The notes under the pieces: generated by a model
Databases searched by the model: none
The model's input: the letters and a program-made list of their open reading frames with translations, nothing else
What the model was told of the DNA's origin: nothing
Translations under genes and position numbers: made by a program
Part shown: positions 1 through 8,929 of the stretch, in pieces
Layout of the letters: the number at the start of each line of letters is the position of its first letter
Position numbering within the stretch: the stretch's first letter is position 1
From: Methylococcaceae bacterium
GTDB lineage: Bacteria > Pseudomonadota > Gammaproteobacteria > Methylococcales > Methylococcaceae
NCBI GenBank assembly: GCA_902810705.1
Contig: CADDYU010000001.1
Coordinates: 1-64,000 of the forward strand
DNA length: 64,000 bases
Reading direction: 5' to 3'

Positions 1-759
1 CATCCCCGGATATGCCAGGAAGTACCAGTTGCCGGTTGTCATGAATTCCTGCCTGGATAGGGACGGTCCCCGGTATAGCCAGTTCTTCAGCAGGGAAACG
101 CGTAATCCGCATTGCCCGACGAGCAGATCGTAAACGTCACCCGAAGAAAAGCCGAAGGGTTCCGATGACGACCCGCCATGCTCAAAAACGATATAAGGCC
201 TGTTTCGCCTTATGGTGTCGATCGCGCCTTCGATGACGAGCCCTTCGGCCCCCTCCACGTCGATTTTGATGAGATCGATCTTCATTTCCCGTGGAATGAC
301 GGCATCGAGCCGCTCGGTCGAAACCGCGATTTCCTGCCGCGTTTTATCCTTTTCCAGGAATTCGCGCTCGTTGAGACCGCTCAGCGCAGGCGCATCGGGA
401 ATCACATAAAAGGCCGCCTTCCCCGACCGGTTGCTTAATGCCTGGTCATAAACCTCGACCGCCGGAAATTCGGCCTTGAGCCTCGTTGCCAGATCCGGTA
501 TCGGCTCGAATACAAAATGGCGGCCTTGCGGCGCGTGCTTCAGAAACAATTCCAGGAACTGTCCCCTATGGCAGCCGATGTCTATGGCGTTGGAAGTGCC
601 GCTCAATACGCGCCCGATCACTTCGGCGACTTGCCGGTCGTAGATCTCGTTCTTCACAAGATTGAAAGGCATCCCGATACCGCGCGTTCTCTTTACCAGC
701 CACCGGACATAGGGCTCCATTCTGCTGTCCTTGATACTCCTTTTGATCAGTTTCCGCAT
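1..759 (-). CDS. FkbM family methyltransferase (C-terminus cut by window edge)
   Basis: 253 codons are visible and the frame runs off the left edge without a stop. The class I SAM-dependent methyltransferase fold is recognisable: the glycine motif AIDIGCHRGQF lies near residues 60-70, the acidic end of the second strand is FVFEP, and the FkbM hallmark LIKIDVEGAEG lies near residues 165-175. The family O-methylates sugars of polysaccharides, glycolipids and natural products; the acceptor here cannot be told. The start ATG at 759 follows a GGTGGA ribosome binding site. No neighbour explains its substrate; the polysaccharide locus of this window is 34 kb away. Confidence 0.85.
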   Translation of the reverse strand, partial: MRKLIKRSIKDSRMEPYVRWLVKRTRGIGMPFNLVKNEIYDRQVAEVIGRVLSGTSNAIDIGCHRGQFLELFLKHAPQGRHFVFEPIPDLATRLKAEFPAVEVYDQALSNRSGKAAFYVIPDAPALSGLNEREFLEKDKTRQEIAVSTERLDAVIPREMKIDLIKIDVEGAEGLVIEGAIDTIRRNRPYIVFEHGGSSSEPFGFSSGDVYDLLVGQCGLRVSLLKNWLYRGPSLSRQEFMTTGNWYFLAYPGM

Positions 760-1345
760 GGCTCCACCGGTGAAAAGATATCCCCTGAGGCAAAACGGAC
801 GGCAAAAATCCGTATGAGCCGGGACCTTACGTGCACCCGTTGGGATCGTCAAGCCGGAAAGCAGACCGGGAAGGCCGGGCACCCATGACCACGAAATCCA
901 CTCATCCGCCAAGAAACGTTTTAATGATTTTGGCGGAGCGGGCCTTGCGGGTGAATTCGGTCTGATTGTTCTCAGGCGATTTGTTAGGCGTTAAGGTAAA
1001 TTTCCAGAACCTATTCCACTAATGGGGCACTGGGAGCCTTTAAGAATGGGAGTTTTGAAAGCCCAGCCCTAGAGCGGCAAGCAGGCCATAGTCACATCCT
1101 GCTAGTTTCCTAACGAAAACCGCCTCCGTCCAGGGCTCTAGGCCGGTTGCGTATTGATATTATTACCTTCACTTCCGAAATCCCCCTCAAAGACTCGGCA
1201 GACCCTATCACCTAGTCACGCCCGGCAATTTCGTGTTTAATCGCCGGCGTTTCGCCCACCATCCTCATCAAAGGAACATTTGGCCGGGCGAATGATCCCA
1301 CGGTTGGCGCGGGCTTTGACTTTCCATAATAATAGAGTGCACGAC
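760..1345. other. Non-coding stretch between FkbM gene and small membrane ORF
   Basis: About 590 bases with no convincing reading frame, tRNA, repeat or transposase remnant. It must contain the promoter of the minus-strand FkbM gene. Nothing else was recognised. Confidence 0.5.
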
Positions 1346-1600
1346 ATGGTTTTCTTCGTACAGATTCTGGTAGTTCTATCCCCCGTGGTCTTTCTCATCG
1401 GTCTTATCCGGCCCAAATGGATCTTGTTCTGGATGAAGGAGCCGGATCGGCTTTGGGCCTCAAGCGTGGGGCTGCTCTTGTTTATGGCGTCGGTTACGGC
1501 GTATTCCGAGCTGAGACTAAGGCACAAGACGCCCGGCCAAGGAGAGCAGCATCAGCAGCGTTCCGCCGACCAGCAAAATGAACTCCAATTGGGACGTTAG
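1346..1600 (+). CDS. Small two-helix membrane protein, function unknown
   Basis: 84 residues from the ATG at 1346. There are two hydrophobic segments, about residues 2-20 (VQILVVLSPVVFLIGLI) and 33-53 (LWASSVGLLLFMASVTAY). They are separated by a short basic/aromatic loop with the motif RPKWILFWMKEPDR. This loop-helix pattern resembles small uncharacterised inner-membrane proteins of proteobacteria. The hydrophilic C-terminus after residue 60 may be unrelated extension. No clear ribosome binding site is visible; the same frame is open upstream to 1280. It sits alone between two minus-strand genes, so no role can be inferred. Confidence 0.45.
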   Translation: MVFFVQILVVLSPVVFLIGLIRPKWILFWMKEPDRLWASSVGLLLFMASVTAYSELRLRHKTPGQGEQHQQRSADQQNELQLGR

Positions 1601-1745
1601 AACCGCCTTGATTTTGAGCGCAAGCCCGCGTCCATAGCGTCATCCTGCCCATAGCCAGTGTTTTGCTGGCGCGGCAATGACGTGTTAGCGCCATCCTGCT
1701 CTCCACGCCGGGTCAGGACTCTAAAAATCAGGATAGACCCTGATC

Positions 1746-2615
1746 CTAATCCGCCAAACCCTTTCGCCCGCTCCAGTCCTTGGCGAACTGGAAGGCTACC
1801 CGCCCGCTTCTGGAACCGCGCAGCAAGGCATAGCGAAGGGCCTCGGTACGGGCGGTTTCCCAATCATTGAGGGAAGCGCCCAGCTTTTCCAGCCAATGGC
1901 GGACCACGTTCAGGTACTGGTCCTGGGTGAAGGGGTGGAAGGACAGCCATAGGCCGAAGCGCTCGGACAGGGAGATTTTTTCCTCCACCGCTTCGCCTTG
2001 ATGGAGTTCCCCCTCGACCCGGCGGGCTTGCTGATTGTCCTCGGGATATTCCGGCAAGAGGTGGCGGCGGTTGGAAGTGGCATAGATCAAGACATTGGCC
2101 GGCGGCGCGCTCAGCGAGCCTTCGAGCATGGCTTTGAGCGCCTTGTAGCCGGCATCGTCGGCTTCAAAGGACAGGTCGTCGCAGTACAGGATGAATTTTT
2201 CGAGCCGCGGATAAAGGAATTCCAGGATATCCGGCAGTTCGACCAAGTGCTGGCGGTCCACCTCGATAATGCGAAGGCCTTGGTCGGCGTACTCGGTAAG
2301 GAGGGCCTTGATCAGCGATGACTTGCCGGTGCCCTTGGAACCCCACAGCAAGGCATTGTTGGCCGGCAGCCCTTGCAGGAACTGGCGGGTGTTGCGGTCG
2401 AGCTCGCGCTTCTGCGCGTCCACGCACAAAAGATCGGCCAAGGCCAGCCGATGCGGTCGGCGAATCGGCTGCAAGGATTCTGGATGGGCGACGCCGCGCC
2501 AGCGGAAGGCGATAGCCCCGGGCCAGTCGGGTTCGATTGGAGCGGGCGGCAGGAGTTTTTCCAGCCGGCTCATCAATTCGGACGCTTGGGCAAGCAGCGC
2601 CTTGAGCGTAGCCAT
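1746..2615 (-). CDS. DUF815-family AAA+ ATPase
   Basis: 289 residues. It matches the bacterial DUF815 family of AAA+ ATPases, whose cellular role is unknown. Visible are the P-loop GSKGTGKSSL, a Walker B-like ILYCDDLSFE and a sensor-like IYATSNRRHLLPE, followed by the helical lid with RSGRVAFQFAKDW at the C-terminus. The chosen start (MATLKALLAQ) lies 10 bp after the deaD stop codon. The open frame extends upstream into deaD as far as 2732, but that part reads like a shadow of deaD. The close spacing suggests cotranscription with the helicase. Confidence 0.85.
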   Translation of the reverse strand: MATLKALLAQASELMSRLEKLLPPAPIEPDWPGAIAFRWRGVAHPESLQPIRRPHRLALADLLCVDAQKRELDRNTRQFLQGLPANNALLWGSKGTGKSSLIKALLTEYADQGLRIIEVDRQHLVELPDILEFLYPRLEKFILYCDDLSFEADDAGYKALKAMLEGSLSAPPANVLIYATSNRRHLLPEYPEDNQQARRVEGELHQGEAVEEKISLSERFGLWLSFHPFTQDQYLNVVRHWLEKLGASLNDWETARTEALRYALLRGSRSGRVAFQFAKDWSGRKGLAD

Positions 2616-2625
2616 AGCCGCGGTT

Positions 2626-4365
2626 TCAATCGGAGGATTCGTCCGATTTGTCCCGGCGCCTTGGGACCGGTCTCCCTTCGACATTTTTTCTGAAAGGCTT
2701 TCTGTCCTCGGCTCCGAAAGCCCGCGATTCACTTCGCGCCGGACCGCGAGGGTCCTCCGCTCGTTGCAGGTTGAGACGCTGATTGCGTACCCAGGTTTTT
2801 TTTAGCGATCGGAAGAAATCCTCCGGCAGATCGGCGGGCAGCTCGACCGTGCTGTAGGTGTCGAATAGCCTGATCTGCCCGATTTGGCGGGCCGAAATAC
2901 CCCCTTCGTTGGCGATCGCGCCGACGATGTCCTTGGGACTGACACCGTGCTGCCGGCCCACGTCAATGGTGTAGCGCAGCAGGTTGTCGTCCCGGCGGTA
3001 ATCCCGACGGCTGTCCCTTGGGTATTCGCGAAACCGCGGCTCGGGTTCTTCGGGTGCCGCCAAGGGACGCTCACGGTGCATCAGATGAGCGATAGCCGCA
3101 GCGATATCGGCGGGCTCGCCGATGTCCTCCGCCACCAGCTTGTCCACCAGGTCCCGGTAGAAGCCGATGTCCTGGCTGTCGAGGGTCTCCACCAGTTGCG
3201 CCTTGAACTGCTCGATACGGCGGTCGGCGATGTCGCGCAGGGTCGGCAGCCGCATTTGCTGAATGGGCTGCCGGGTCGCCTGCTCGATGGCCCTCAGCAT
3301 ACGTTTTTCCCGCGGCGCCACGAACAGGATGGCGGTACCCTTGCGGCCGGCGCGGCCGGTGCGGCCGATGCGATGGATATAAGCCTCGGTGTCGTAGGGA
3401 ATATCGTAGTTCACCACGTGGGTGATGCGTTCCACGTCCAGGCCGCGGGCCGCCACGTCGGTGGCGATGACGATGTCCAGGGCGCCTTTCTTCAGGCGAT
3501 CGATGACTTTCTCGCGCAGCACCTGACTCATGTCGCCGTTCAGCGCCGCCGCTTCATAGCCGCGCGCCTCGAGCTTCTCCGCCAGTTCCACCGTTTCGGT
3601 CTTGGTGCGCACGAAGATGATCATGGCGTCGATATCGTCCGCATCCAGGATGCGGGTCAGGGCATCCAGCTTCTGCATGCCGTCGGCGATCCAGTACTGC
3701 TGGTTGATGGCCTCGACCGTGGCGGTTTTGGCCTGGATTTTGACCTCCGCGGGGTCGCGAAGATAACGCTCGGCGATCTTACGGATGGCGGGTGGCATGG
3801 TGGCCGAGAACAAGGCCGTCTGGCGGGTTTCCGGGGTATGGTCGAGTATCCATTCCACATCCTCGATGAAGCCCATGCGCAGCATTTCGTCGGCCTCGTC
3901 CAGCACGAGCGTGGAGATCTGGCTTAGGTTCAAGGTTTCCCGCCGCAGGTGGTCCATGATTCGGCCCGGAGTGCCGACGATCACATGGACGCCTCGAGCC
4001 AACTGGCGGAGCTGCTGGCCCATGCCCTGGCCGCCGTATACCGGCAGGATGTGGAAGCCTTCGAGGTGGCGGGCATAGGTTTGAAAGGCTTCCGCGACCT
4101 GAATGGCGAGTTCGCGAGTGGGCGCCAGCACCAGCGCCTGCGGCACTCGCTTGGAAATATCGATCCCATTCAGAATGGGCAGCGCGAAGGCCGCGGTCTT
4201 GCCGGTGCCGGTCTGGGCTTGTCCCAGCAAGTCGCGCCCGGCGAGCAAGTGCGGAATGCTCGCGGCCTGAATGGGAGAGGGGGATTCGTAGCCGATTTCC
4301 CGGATGGTCTGGAGCAGGGCGGGGGAAATGGCTAGGTCCTCGAAGGATGTGGGTATGCCGGTCAT
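2626..4365 (-). CDS. deaD: ATP-dependent DEAD-box RNA helicase DeaD/CsdA
   Basis: 579 residues. All core helicase motifs are present in order: the Q-motif (SPIQAASIPHLL), AQTGTGKT (I), PTRELAIQ (Ia), VGTPGR, the DEAD box (VLDEADEML), FSATMP (III), IIFVRTKTE (IV), ATDVAARGLDV (V) and HRIGRTGR (VI). After a linker rich in Arg and Asp comes a DbpA-like RNA-binding domain, about residues 455-530 (VGRQHGVSPKDIVGAIANEG), and a basic tail. This is the CsdA/DeaD architecture used in cold-shock RNA remodelling and 50S assembly. The start ATG at 4365 follows CAGGATTTC; the frame is open to 4461, but those residues are not helicase-like. Confidence 0.95.
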   Translation of the reverse strand: MTGIPTSFEDLAISPALLQTIREIGYESPSPIQAASIPHLLAGRDLLGQAQTGTGKTAAFALPILNGIDISKRVPQALVLAPTRELAIQVAEAFQTYARHLEGFHILPVYGGQGMGQQLRQLARGVHVIVGTPGRIMDHLRRETLNLSQISTLVLDEADEMLRMGFIEDVEWILDHTPETRQTALFSATMPPAIRKIAERYLRDPAEVKIQAKTATVEAINQQYWIADGMQKLDALTRILDADDIDAMIIFVRTKTETVELAEKLEARGYEAAALNGDMSQVLREKVIDRLKKGALDIVIATDVAARGLDVERITHVVNYDIPYDTEAYIHRIGRTGRAGRKGTAILFVAPREKRMLRAIEQATRQPIQQMRLPTLRDIADRRIEQFKAQLVETLDSQDIGFYRDLVDKLVAEDIGEPADIAAAIAHLMHRERPLAAPEEPEPRFREYPRDSRRDYRRDDNLLRYTIDVGRQHGVSPKDIVGAIANEGGISARQIGQIRLFDTYSTVELPADLPEDFFRSLKKTWVRNQRLNLQRAEDPRGPARSESRAFGAEDRKPFRKNVEGRPVPRRRDKSDESSD

Positions 4366-4837
4366 GAAATCCTGGGTATGGGTAAAAAAGCTTCGGCGCG
4401 CCGGAGCGCGGTCATGAGTTGAGATGGCTGGCTTATCGCGGCATGGCGAGCGGCTAGCCAAAGGTCAACAATTCTAACCTATTTTTTCTGGGTCGAAGGC
4501 ATGATTCCGAGGTTTGCCGCTCTTCTGCGAAAAGGCCGGTAATGTGTTTCTAAAACCTTACGGGAGATTTTCCGGAAAGCGCCGGCAATCCATCGATTTC
4601 CATGGGAATTAGATTTTGGTGGATTGATGGATAAGGTATTTCGTTTGAAAACTCAATAATCAAGAAAGAGCCTATATATCGGTCGATATACTACTTGTAT
4701 CGATGAAAGCGAGGTTATGTAGAAAGGGTGTGATAATTTTCCCGTTCTGCTCAGGACAGACCGGGCGGAATTTTAGAGGGGGCCCGCGCCAAAGGCGGAA
4801 GGTGAGGCGGCCGAATAGTCTTTTACTAGCGTGAGCC
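4366..4837. other. Intergenic region and presumed deaD leader
   Basis: About 470 bases between deaD and ppk1, both on the minus strand. It is more AT-rich than its flanks and holds several imperfect inverted repeats around 4590-4640 and 4675-4700, none with a clear terminator tail. It must hold the deaD promoter and 5' leader. Long leaders are common for cold-shock helicases, but no specific element was recognised. Confidence 0.4.
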
Positions 4838-7174
4838 CTATTTTGTCCCAACCACTTTGCCAAATCGCTCGAGCAAGATCGTCTGTGCCTCTATGCCTTG
4901 AGGGCTTTGCCGGGTTGCTCGAGCATAGCTGCCGTCCGGGTTCAATATCCACGCCTGGGAATCGTCCTTCAGATAAAGCTCCAGATCGTCGCGGATCCGA
5001 TCGGCGAATTTCTTGTTTTCGATAGGAAAGCAGGCTTCCACCCGGCGAAACATGTTGCGGGGAAGGAAATCGGCGCTGGCGGCGTAGACTTCCGGATGTC
5101 CGCCATTTTCAAAGAAATAGATGCGGCTGTGCTCCAGGAATCGGCCGATGATGGAGCGCACTTCGATGTTTTCGGAAATGCCTGGAAGGCCGGGCCGGAG
5201 ACAGCAGATGCCGCGCACGATCAGCTTGATTTCGACGCCTGCCATGGAGGCTCGGTACAGGGCCTGGATCAACTGCGGCTCGGCCACGGAATTGACTTTA
5301 ATGATGATGCGGGCGGGACGACCGGCGGCCGCATGCTCGATTTCCCGCTGGATTTTCCGCAGGAGGGACTGGTGCAGCGAAAACGGCGCCTGCAATAGCT
5401 TGTTCAGCTTGCCGACCTTGCCCAGGCTGGTGAGCTGCACGAACACCTTGCGCACGTCTTCGCCCAAATCCCGATCCGCGGTCAGCAGGCCATAATCGGT
5501 GTACAGCCGAACGGTGCGGAGATGATAGTTGCCGGTGGAGAGATGGGTGTAATAACGCAAGTGCCGGCCTTCCCGGCGCAAGATCAGCAGCATTTTGCCG
5601 TGAGTCTTGTAACCCACGATGCCGTAGACCACCTGGACCCCGGCCTCCTGCAGACGGGTCGCGAGGGAGATGTTGGCCTTCTCGTCGAACCGCGCCCGCA
5701 GCTCCACCACCACCGTCACTTCCTTCCCGGCCCGCGCCGCTCTCAAGAGCGCATCGACTATGGGCGAGTTGGGACCGGTGCGGTACAGCGTCTGCTTGAT
5801 GGCGACCACCTGCGGGTCGTCCGCCGCTTGCCTTAGAAATTCGAGGACCGGGGTAAACGATTCATAAGGATGGTGCAGGAGGATGTCCTGCTTTCGGACG
5901 GCCTCGAACAGATCGCGGCCGCCGGCGAGTTGGGCGGGGCCGCCCGCCGTGAAGGGTGGATATTTGAGGTCGGGCCGGTCGATCAGATCGTAGACCTCCC
6001 GGGTGCGGCTGAGATTGACCGGCCCGTCCACCTTGTAGAGCCGATCGGGCGCCAATCCGAATTGGCTAAGCAGGTATTCGACGAGAGCGTCGGGACAGTT
6101 GTCCGCCACTTCGAGGCGCACCTCGTCGCCATAGTTGCGGCTGCTCAGCTCGCCTTCCAGCGCCCGCAGCAAATCGTCGATTTCCTCCTCGTCCAGATAC
6201 ATCTCGCTGTTCCGGGTCACCCGAAACTGATAAAGGTCGCGCACCTTCATGCCGTGGAACAGATCGTCCACGAAGGCGTGAATGATGGACGATAAGAACA
6301 CGAAGTCGTGCGGGCCGCTCTCGGTTTCGCCCTGAGGCAACTGGATGATGCGCGGCAGCGAACGGGGCGCCTGCAAAATGGCCAGATCGATGTCCCGCCC
6401 GAACGCGTCTTTTCCGGACAGGGAGATGATGAAGTTGAGGCTCTTGTTGACGATACGCGGGAACGGATGGGCGGGATCCAGCCCGATGGGGCTCAGGATG
6501 GGGAGCAGTTCCTCCTCGAAGTACTTCCTGAGCCAAGCCTGTTGCGAGGCATTCCACTCGTTGCGACGGACGAAGCGGATACCCTGTTCCTCCAACAGCG
6601 GTAGGATGACCTCGTTGAGCACCCGGTACTGCTCCGCCACAAGTTCATGGGCGCGGGCGCCGATGTGCGAAAGCGCTTCCTGGGGCGTTAGATTGTCCGG
6701 CTCGGTGCGGGTCGCCCCGAGATCCGCCCTTTGGATCAGGCCAGCCGCGCGAACCTCGAAGAACTCGTCGAGATTCGAGCAGGAGATGCAAAGAAAATTC
6801 AGCCGTTCGAGGAGCGGCGTCCGATCGTCCTTGGCCTGCTCCAGCACCCGTCGGTTGAATTCGAGAAGGCTCAGCTCCTGATTGATGTAAAGCTGACCAT
6901 TGCTAAGATCGACCGACTCCTCGGCCAGGGGGCTTCGTTCTCCAAAAGCCGCCGGCTTGTCCCGCAGCTCCAGGACATCGGCCTCCTTGGCCATGTCGCC
7001 GATCATGTACTTCGCCGCGCGAATCATGCGAGTCGCCTTCGACTTGGTGAAGCCGGGTATCTTGACCAACTGGGCCACGTCCGCGTTGGCCAGTTCTTCG
7101 ACCGAAAAAATGCCGTGCTCCGCGAGTATGGCCCGGGTGGACTTGCTAATGCCTTTAACGTGATTGATGATCAA
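4838..7174 (-). CDS. ppk1: Polyphosphate kinase 1 with N-terminal helix-hairpin-helix domain
   Basis: Makes polyphosphate from ATP. The canonical PPK1 begins near residue 94 (LYINQELSLLEFNRRV). It continues through ISCSNLDEFFEVR, the phospholipase D-like domain with the catalytic histidine in GYKTHGKMLLI, and the second histidine block ENGGHPEVYAASADFL. In front sits an extra domain of about 60 residues (VKGISKSTRAILAEHG, then VEELANADVAQLVKIPGF) with the pattern of a helix-hairpin-helix/DUF4332 nucleic-acid-binding fold. The start chosen is TTG at 7174, preceded by GGGAAG. The frame is open to another TTG at 7234, but the intervening residues do not look conserved. ppx follows immediately upstream on the same strand. 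Confidence 0.92.
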   Translation of the reverse strand: MIINHVKGISKSTRAILAEHGIFSVEELANADVAQLVKIPGFTKSKATRMIRAAKYMIGDMAKEADVLELRDKPAAFGERSPLAEESVDLSNGQLYINQELSLLEFNRRVLEQAKDDRTPLLERLNFLCISCSNLDEFFEVRAAGLIQRADLGATRTEPDNLTPQEALSHIGARAHELVAEQYRVLNEVILPLLEEQGIRFVRRNEWNASQQAWLRKYFEEELLPILSPIGLDPAHPFPRIVNKSLNFIISLSGKDAFGRDIDLAILQAPRSLPRIIQLPQGETESGPHDFVFLSSIIHAFVDDLFHGMKVRDLYQFRVTRNSEMYLDEEEIDDLLRALEGELSSRNYGDEVRLEVADNCPDALVEYLLSQFGLAPDRLYKVDGPVNLSRTREVYDLIDRPDLKYPPFTAGGPAQLAGGRDLFEAVRKQDILLHHPYESFTPVLEFLRQAADDPQVVAIKQTLYRTGPNSPIVDALLRAARAGKEVTVVVELRARFDEKANISLATRLQEAGVQVVYGIVGYKTHGKMLLILRREGRHLRYYTHLSTGNYHLRTVRLYTDYGLLTADRDLGEDVRKVFVQLTSLGKVGKLNKLLQAPFSLHQSLLRKIQREIEHAAAGRPARIIIKVNSVAEPQLIQALYRASMAGVEIKLIVRGICCLRPGLPGISENIEVRSIIGRFLEHSRIYFFENGGHPEVYAASADFLPRNMFRRVEACFPIENKKFADRIRDDLELYLKDDSQAWILNPDGSYARATRQSPQGIEAQTILLERFGKVVGTK

Positions 7175-7266
7175 GGTTCTTCCCGTCCGCTTGACTGACT
7201 GCCGCCATGATAACCCACGGCGATGCGAGGCCAATAGCGCGGCACTCTATTCCGAGTGAGCCGGTG

Positions 7267-8772
7267 CTACAGGAAGGTCAGTTCAATTCCCGCCGGTCCG
7301 AGATACCCCGCCTCTTGCTCCAGATCGGCCAGGGTCAGCGGATGCTCGTCCAGCCACCGGGGCGGAAACCGAAGATCGATCCGGGAGTCGCCCAGGGTAA
7401 GCCGGATATCGGGCAAAGTGCTGGCTTGCCGGCTGCGATGGAGCAGGATGGCGATCCGTAGCAGCAAGGCCAGGAGCTTGGCCTGCTCGTTCCAGGGTGG
7501 AGCCAGCTCCTTGAACAGTTTGGACGGAAATTTCCGCCGATGGGCACGCACCAAGAGCGCCAGCAAGCATTGATCCTGGCGGGAGAAGCCGGGAAGATCG
7601 GCATTTTCGAGAATATAGGCGCCGTGCTTGTGATAGCCGCTGTGGGCGATGTCCCGGCCGATTTCGTGCAAGTCGGCCGCCCAACCCAGCCATTGCGCAG
7701 CGGTGTCGTAGCTCAAGGGCAAACCGAGCGGCAAGCTTTCCAGAAATTTTCCCAAGGTTTCCCGAATGCGGGCCGCATGTTCGGAACCGACGTGATAGCG
7801 GGCCGCCAAGGCGGCGACGGTGCGGCTGCGAATGTCGTCATGATGGATGCGGCCGAGCAAATCATAAAGCAAGCCCTCGCGCAGGGCTTGCTCGGAGACC
7901 TGCATGTGCGAAACCCCTAAGGTCTTGAAAGTGGCGTGGAGGATCGCGAGGCCACCGGGAAAACTTAGATAACGATTGGGATTCAGGTCGGGAAACTGAA
8001 GCTTATCGAGCCGCCCGCTGGCGATCACCGTATCGACCAGCTGATCCAGGCTCTGGAGGCTAATGCCGTCCTTGCTCCAGTCTCGGCCGACGACGATCTT
8101 TTGCACGGCGCGAAGCGTGCCGGAGGCGCCGATCGCCTCGTGCCATTGGCTGCGGTGAAAGAGATGCTCGAAAGGCTCCAGTTCCTGCTGGGCGGCGATC
8201 ACCGCCCGCTTGAAGCGTTTCGCCGTGATCTTCCCGTCCGGGAAGTGGGCCAGGCTCATGGAGACGCACCCCATATGCAGGCTTTCCTTTTGCAGCGGCG
8301 TCTTGTTGAGACCGATGATGAACTCGGTGCTGCCGCCGCCGATATCCACGACCAGGCGCCGCCTGTCATCGTCGGGGAGTCCTTGAGCGACGCCCAGGTA
8401 AATCAGGCGCGCTTCCTCGATGCCGGAGATGATTTCGATGGGATGGCCCAAGGCGCGCTCGGCCTGGACGAGGAACTCGCCGGCGTTGCGCGCGGTGCGC
8501 AGGGTATTGGTGCCCACCGCGCGCACGGTGCCCGGCGGCAGACTGCGGAGCCGTTGACCGAAACGCTCCAGGCAGATCAGCGCACGCTCCTGGGATTCCA
8601 CGGTCAAACTACGTTGGGCGGTGAGCCCCGCTCCCAGCCGGACCATTTCCCGGAGGCGGTCGATCACCACCAATTCATGGGCTCTAGGCTCGGCGACGAT
8701 CATGTGGAAATTATTGGAGCCGAGATCCACGGCGGCGACTTGGCGAGGAAGGGCGTTGGCGTCAGAACTCAT
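7267..8772 (-). CDS. ppx: Exopolyphosphatase / pppGpp phosphohydrolase (Ppx/GppA)
   Basis: 501 residues, the usual length for Ppx. The ASKHA-type ATPase core shows DLGSNNFHMIV at residues 16-26, the catalytic region SGIEEARLIYLG, and the phosphate loop VVDIGGGSTEFI. The C-terminal HD-type helical domain contains ADLHEIGRDIAHSGYHKHG. It hydrolyses terminal phosphates of polyphosphate and possibly pppGpp. It is transcribed toward ppk1, with only about 90 bp to the ppk1 start, so synthesis and breakdown of polyphosphate are probably in one operon. The start ATG at 8772 has a weak ribosome binding site. Confidence 0.94.
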   Translation of the reverse strand: MSSDANALPRQVAAVDLGSNNFHMIVAEPRAHELVVIDRLREMVRLGAGLTAQRSLTVESQERALICLERFGQRLRSLPPGTVRAVGTNTLRTARNAGEFLVQAERALGHPIEIISGIEEARLIYLGVAQGLPDDDRRRLVVDIGGGSTEFIIGLNKTPLQKESLHMGCVSMSLAHFPDGKITAKRFKRAVIAAQQELEPFEHLFHRSQWHEAIGASGTLRAVQKIVVGRDWSKDGISLQSLDQLVDTVIASGRLDKLQFPDLNPNRYLSFPGGLAILHATFKTLGVSHMQVSEQALREGLLYDLLGRIHHDDIRSRTVAALAARYHVGSEHAARIRETLGKFLESLPLGLPLSYDTAAQWLGWAADLHEIGRDIAHSGYHKHGAYILENADLPGFSRQDQCLLALLVRAHRRKFPSKLFKELAPPWNEQAKLLALLLRIAILLHRSRQASTLPDIRLTLGDSRIDLRFPPRWLDEHPLTLADLEQEAGYLGPAGIELTFL

Positions 8773-8929
8773 GGATGAAACCGCACGAATTAAGGGAGGG
8801 CCGAGGCGTATCCGATTTGTTAAAATCCATAGATTTTCGAGCCGTTTTTTCCTTAACTTTTAAGGAGAATAGCCGGAGTTCGATTCGGCGCCTTTTCTAT
8901 TCTCACAAAAAAATCAGTCAAACACAGCC

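Noticed and set aside
1532-1618. Minus-strand fragment reading like a C-terminal membrane helix (LEFILLVGGTLLMLLSLAG)
   Set aside because: It has no start codon after an upstream stop and is only about 30 codons long; it could be a gene remnant, but nothing else supports it.
2884-3927. Plus-strand open frame of 347 codons
   Set aside because: It lies entirely opposite deaD, whose minus-strand product shows every helicase motif; the plus-strand product has no recognisable domain. High GC keeps antisense frames open.
4590-4700. Possible riboswitch or cold-shock leader structure upstream of deaD
   Set aside because: Only imperfect inverted repeats are visible and no known consensus could be matched.
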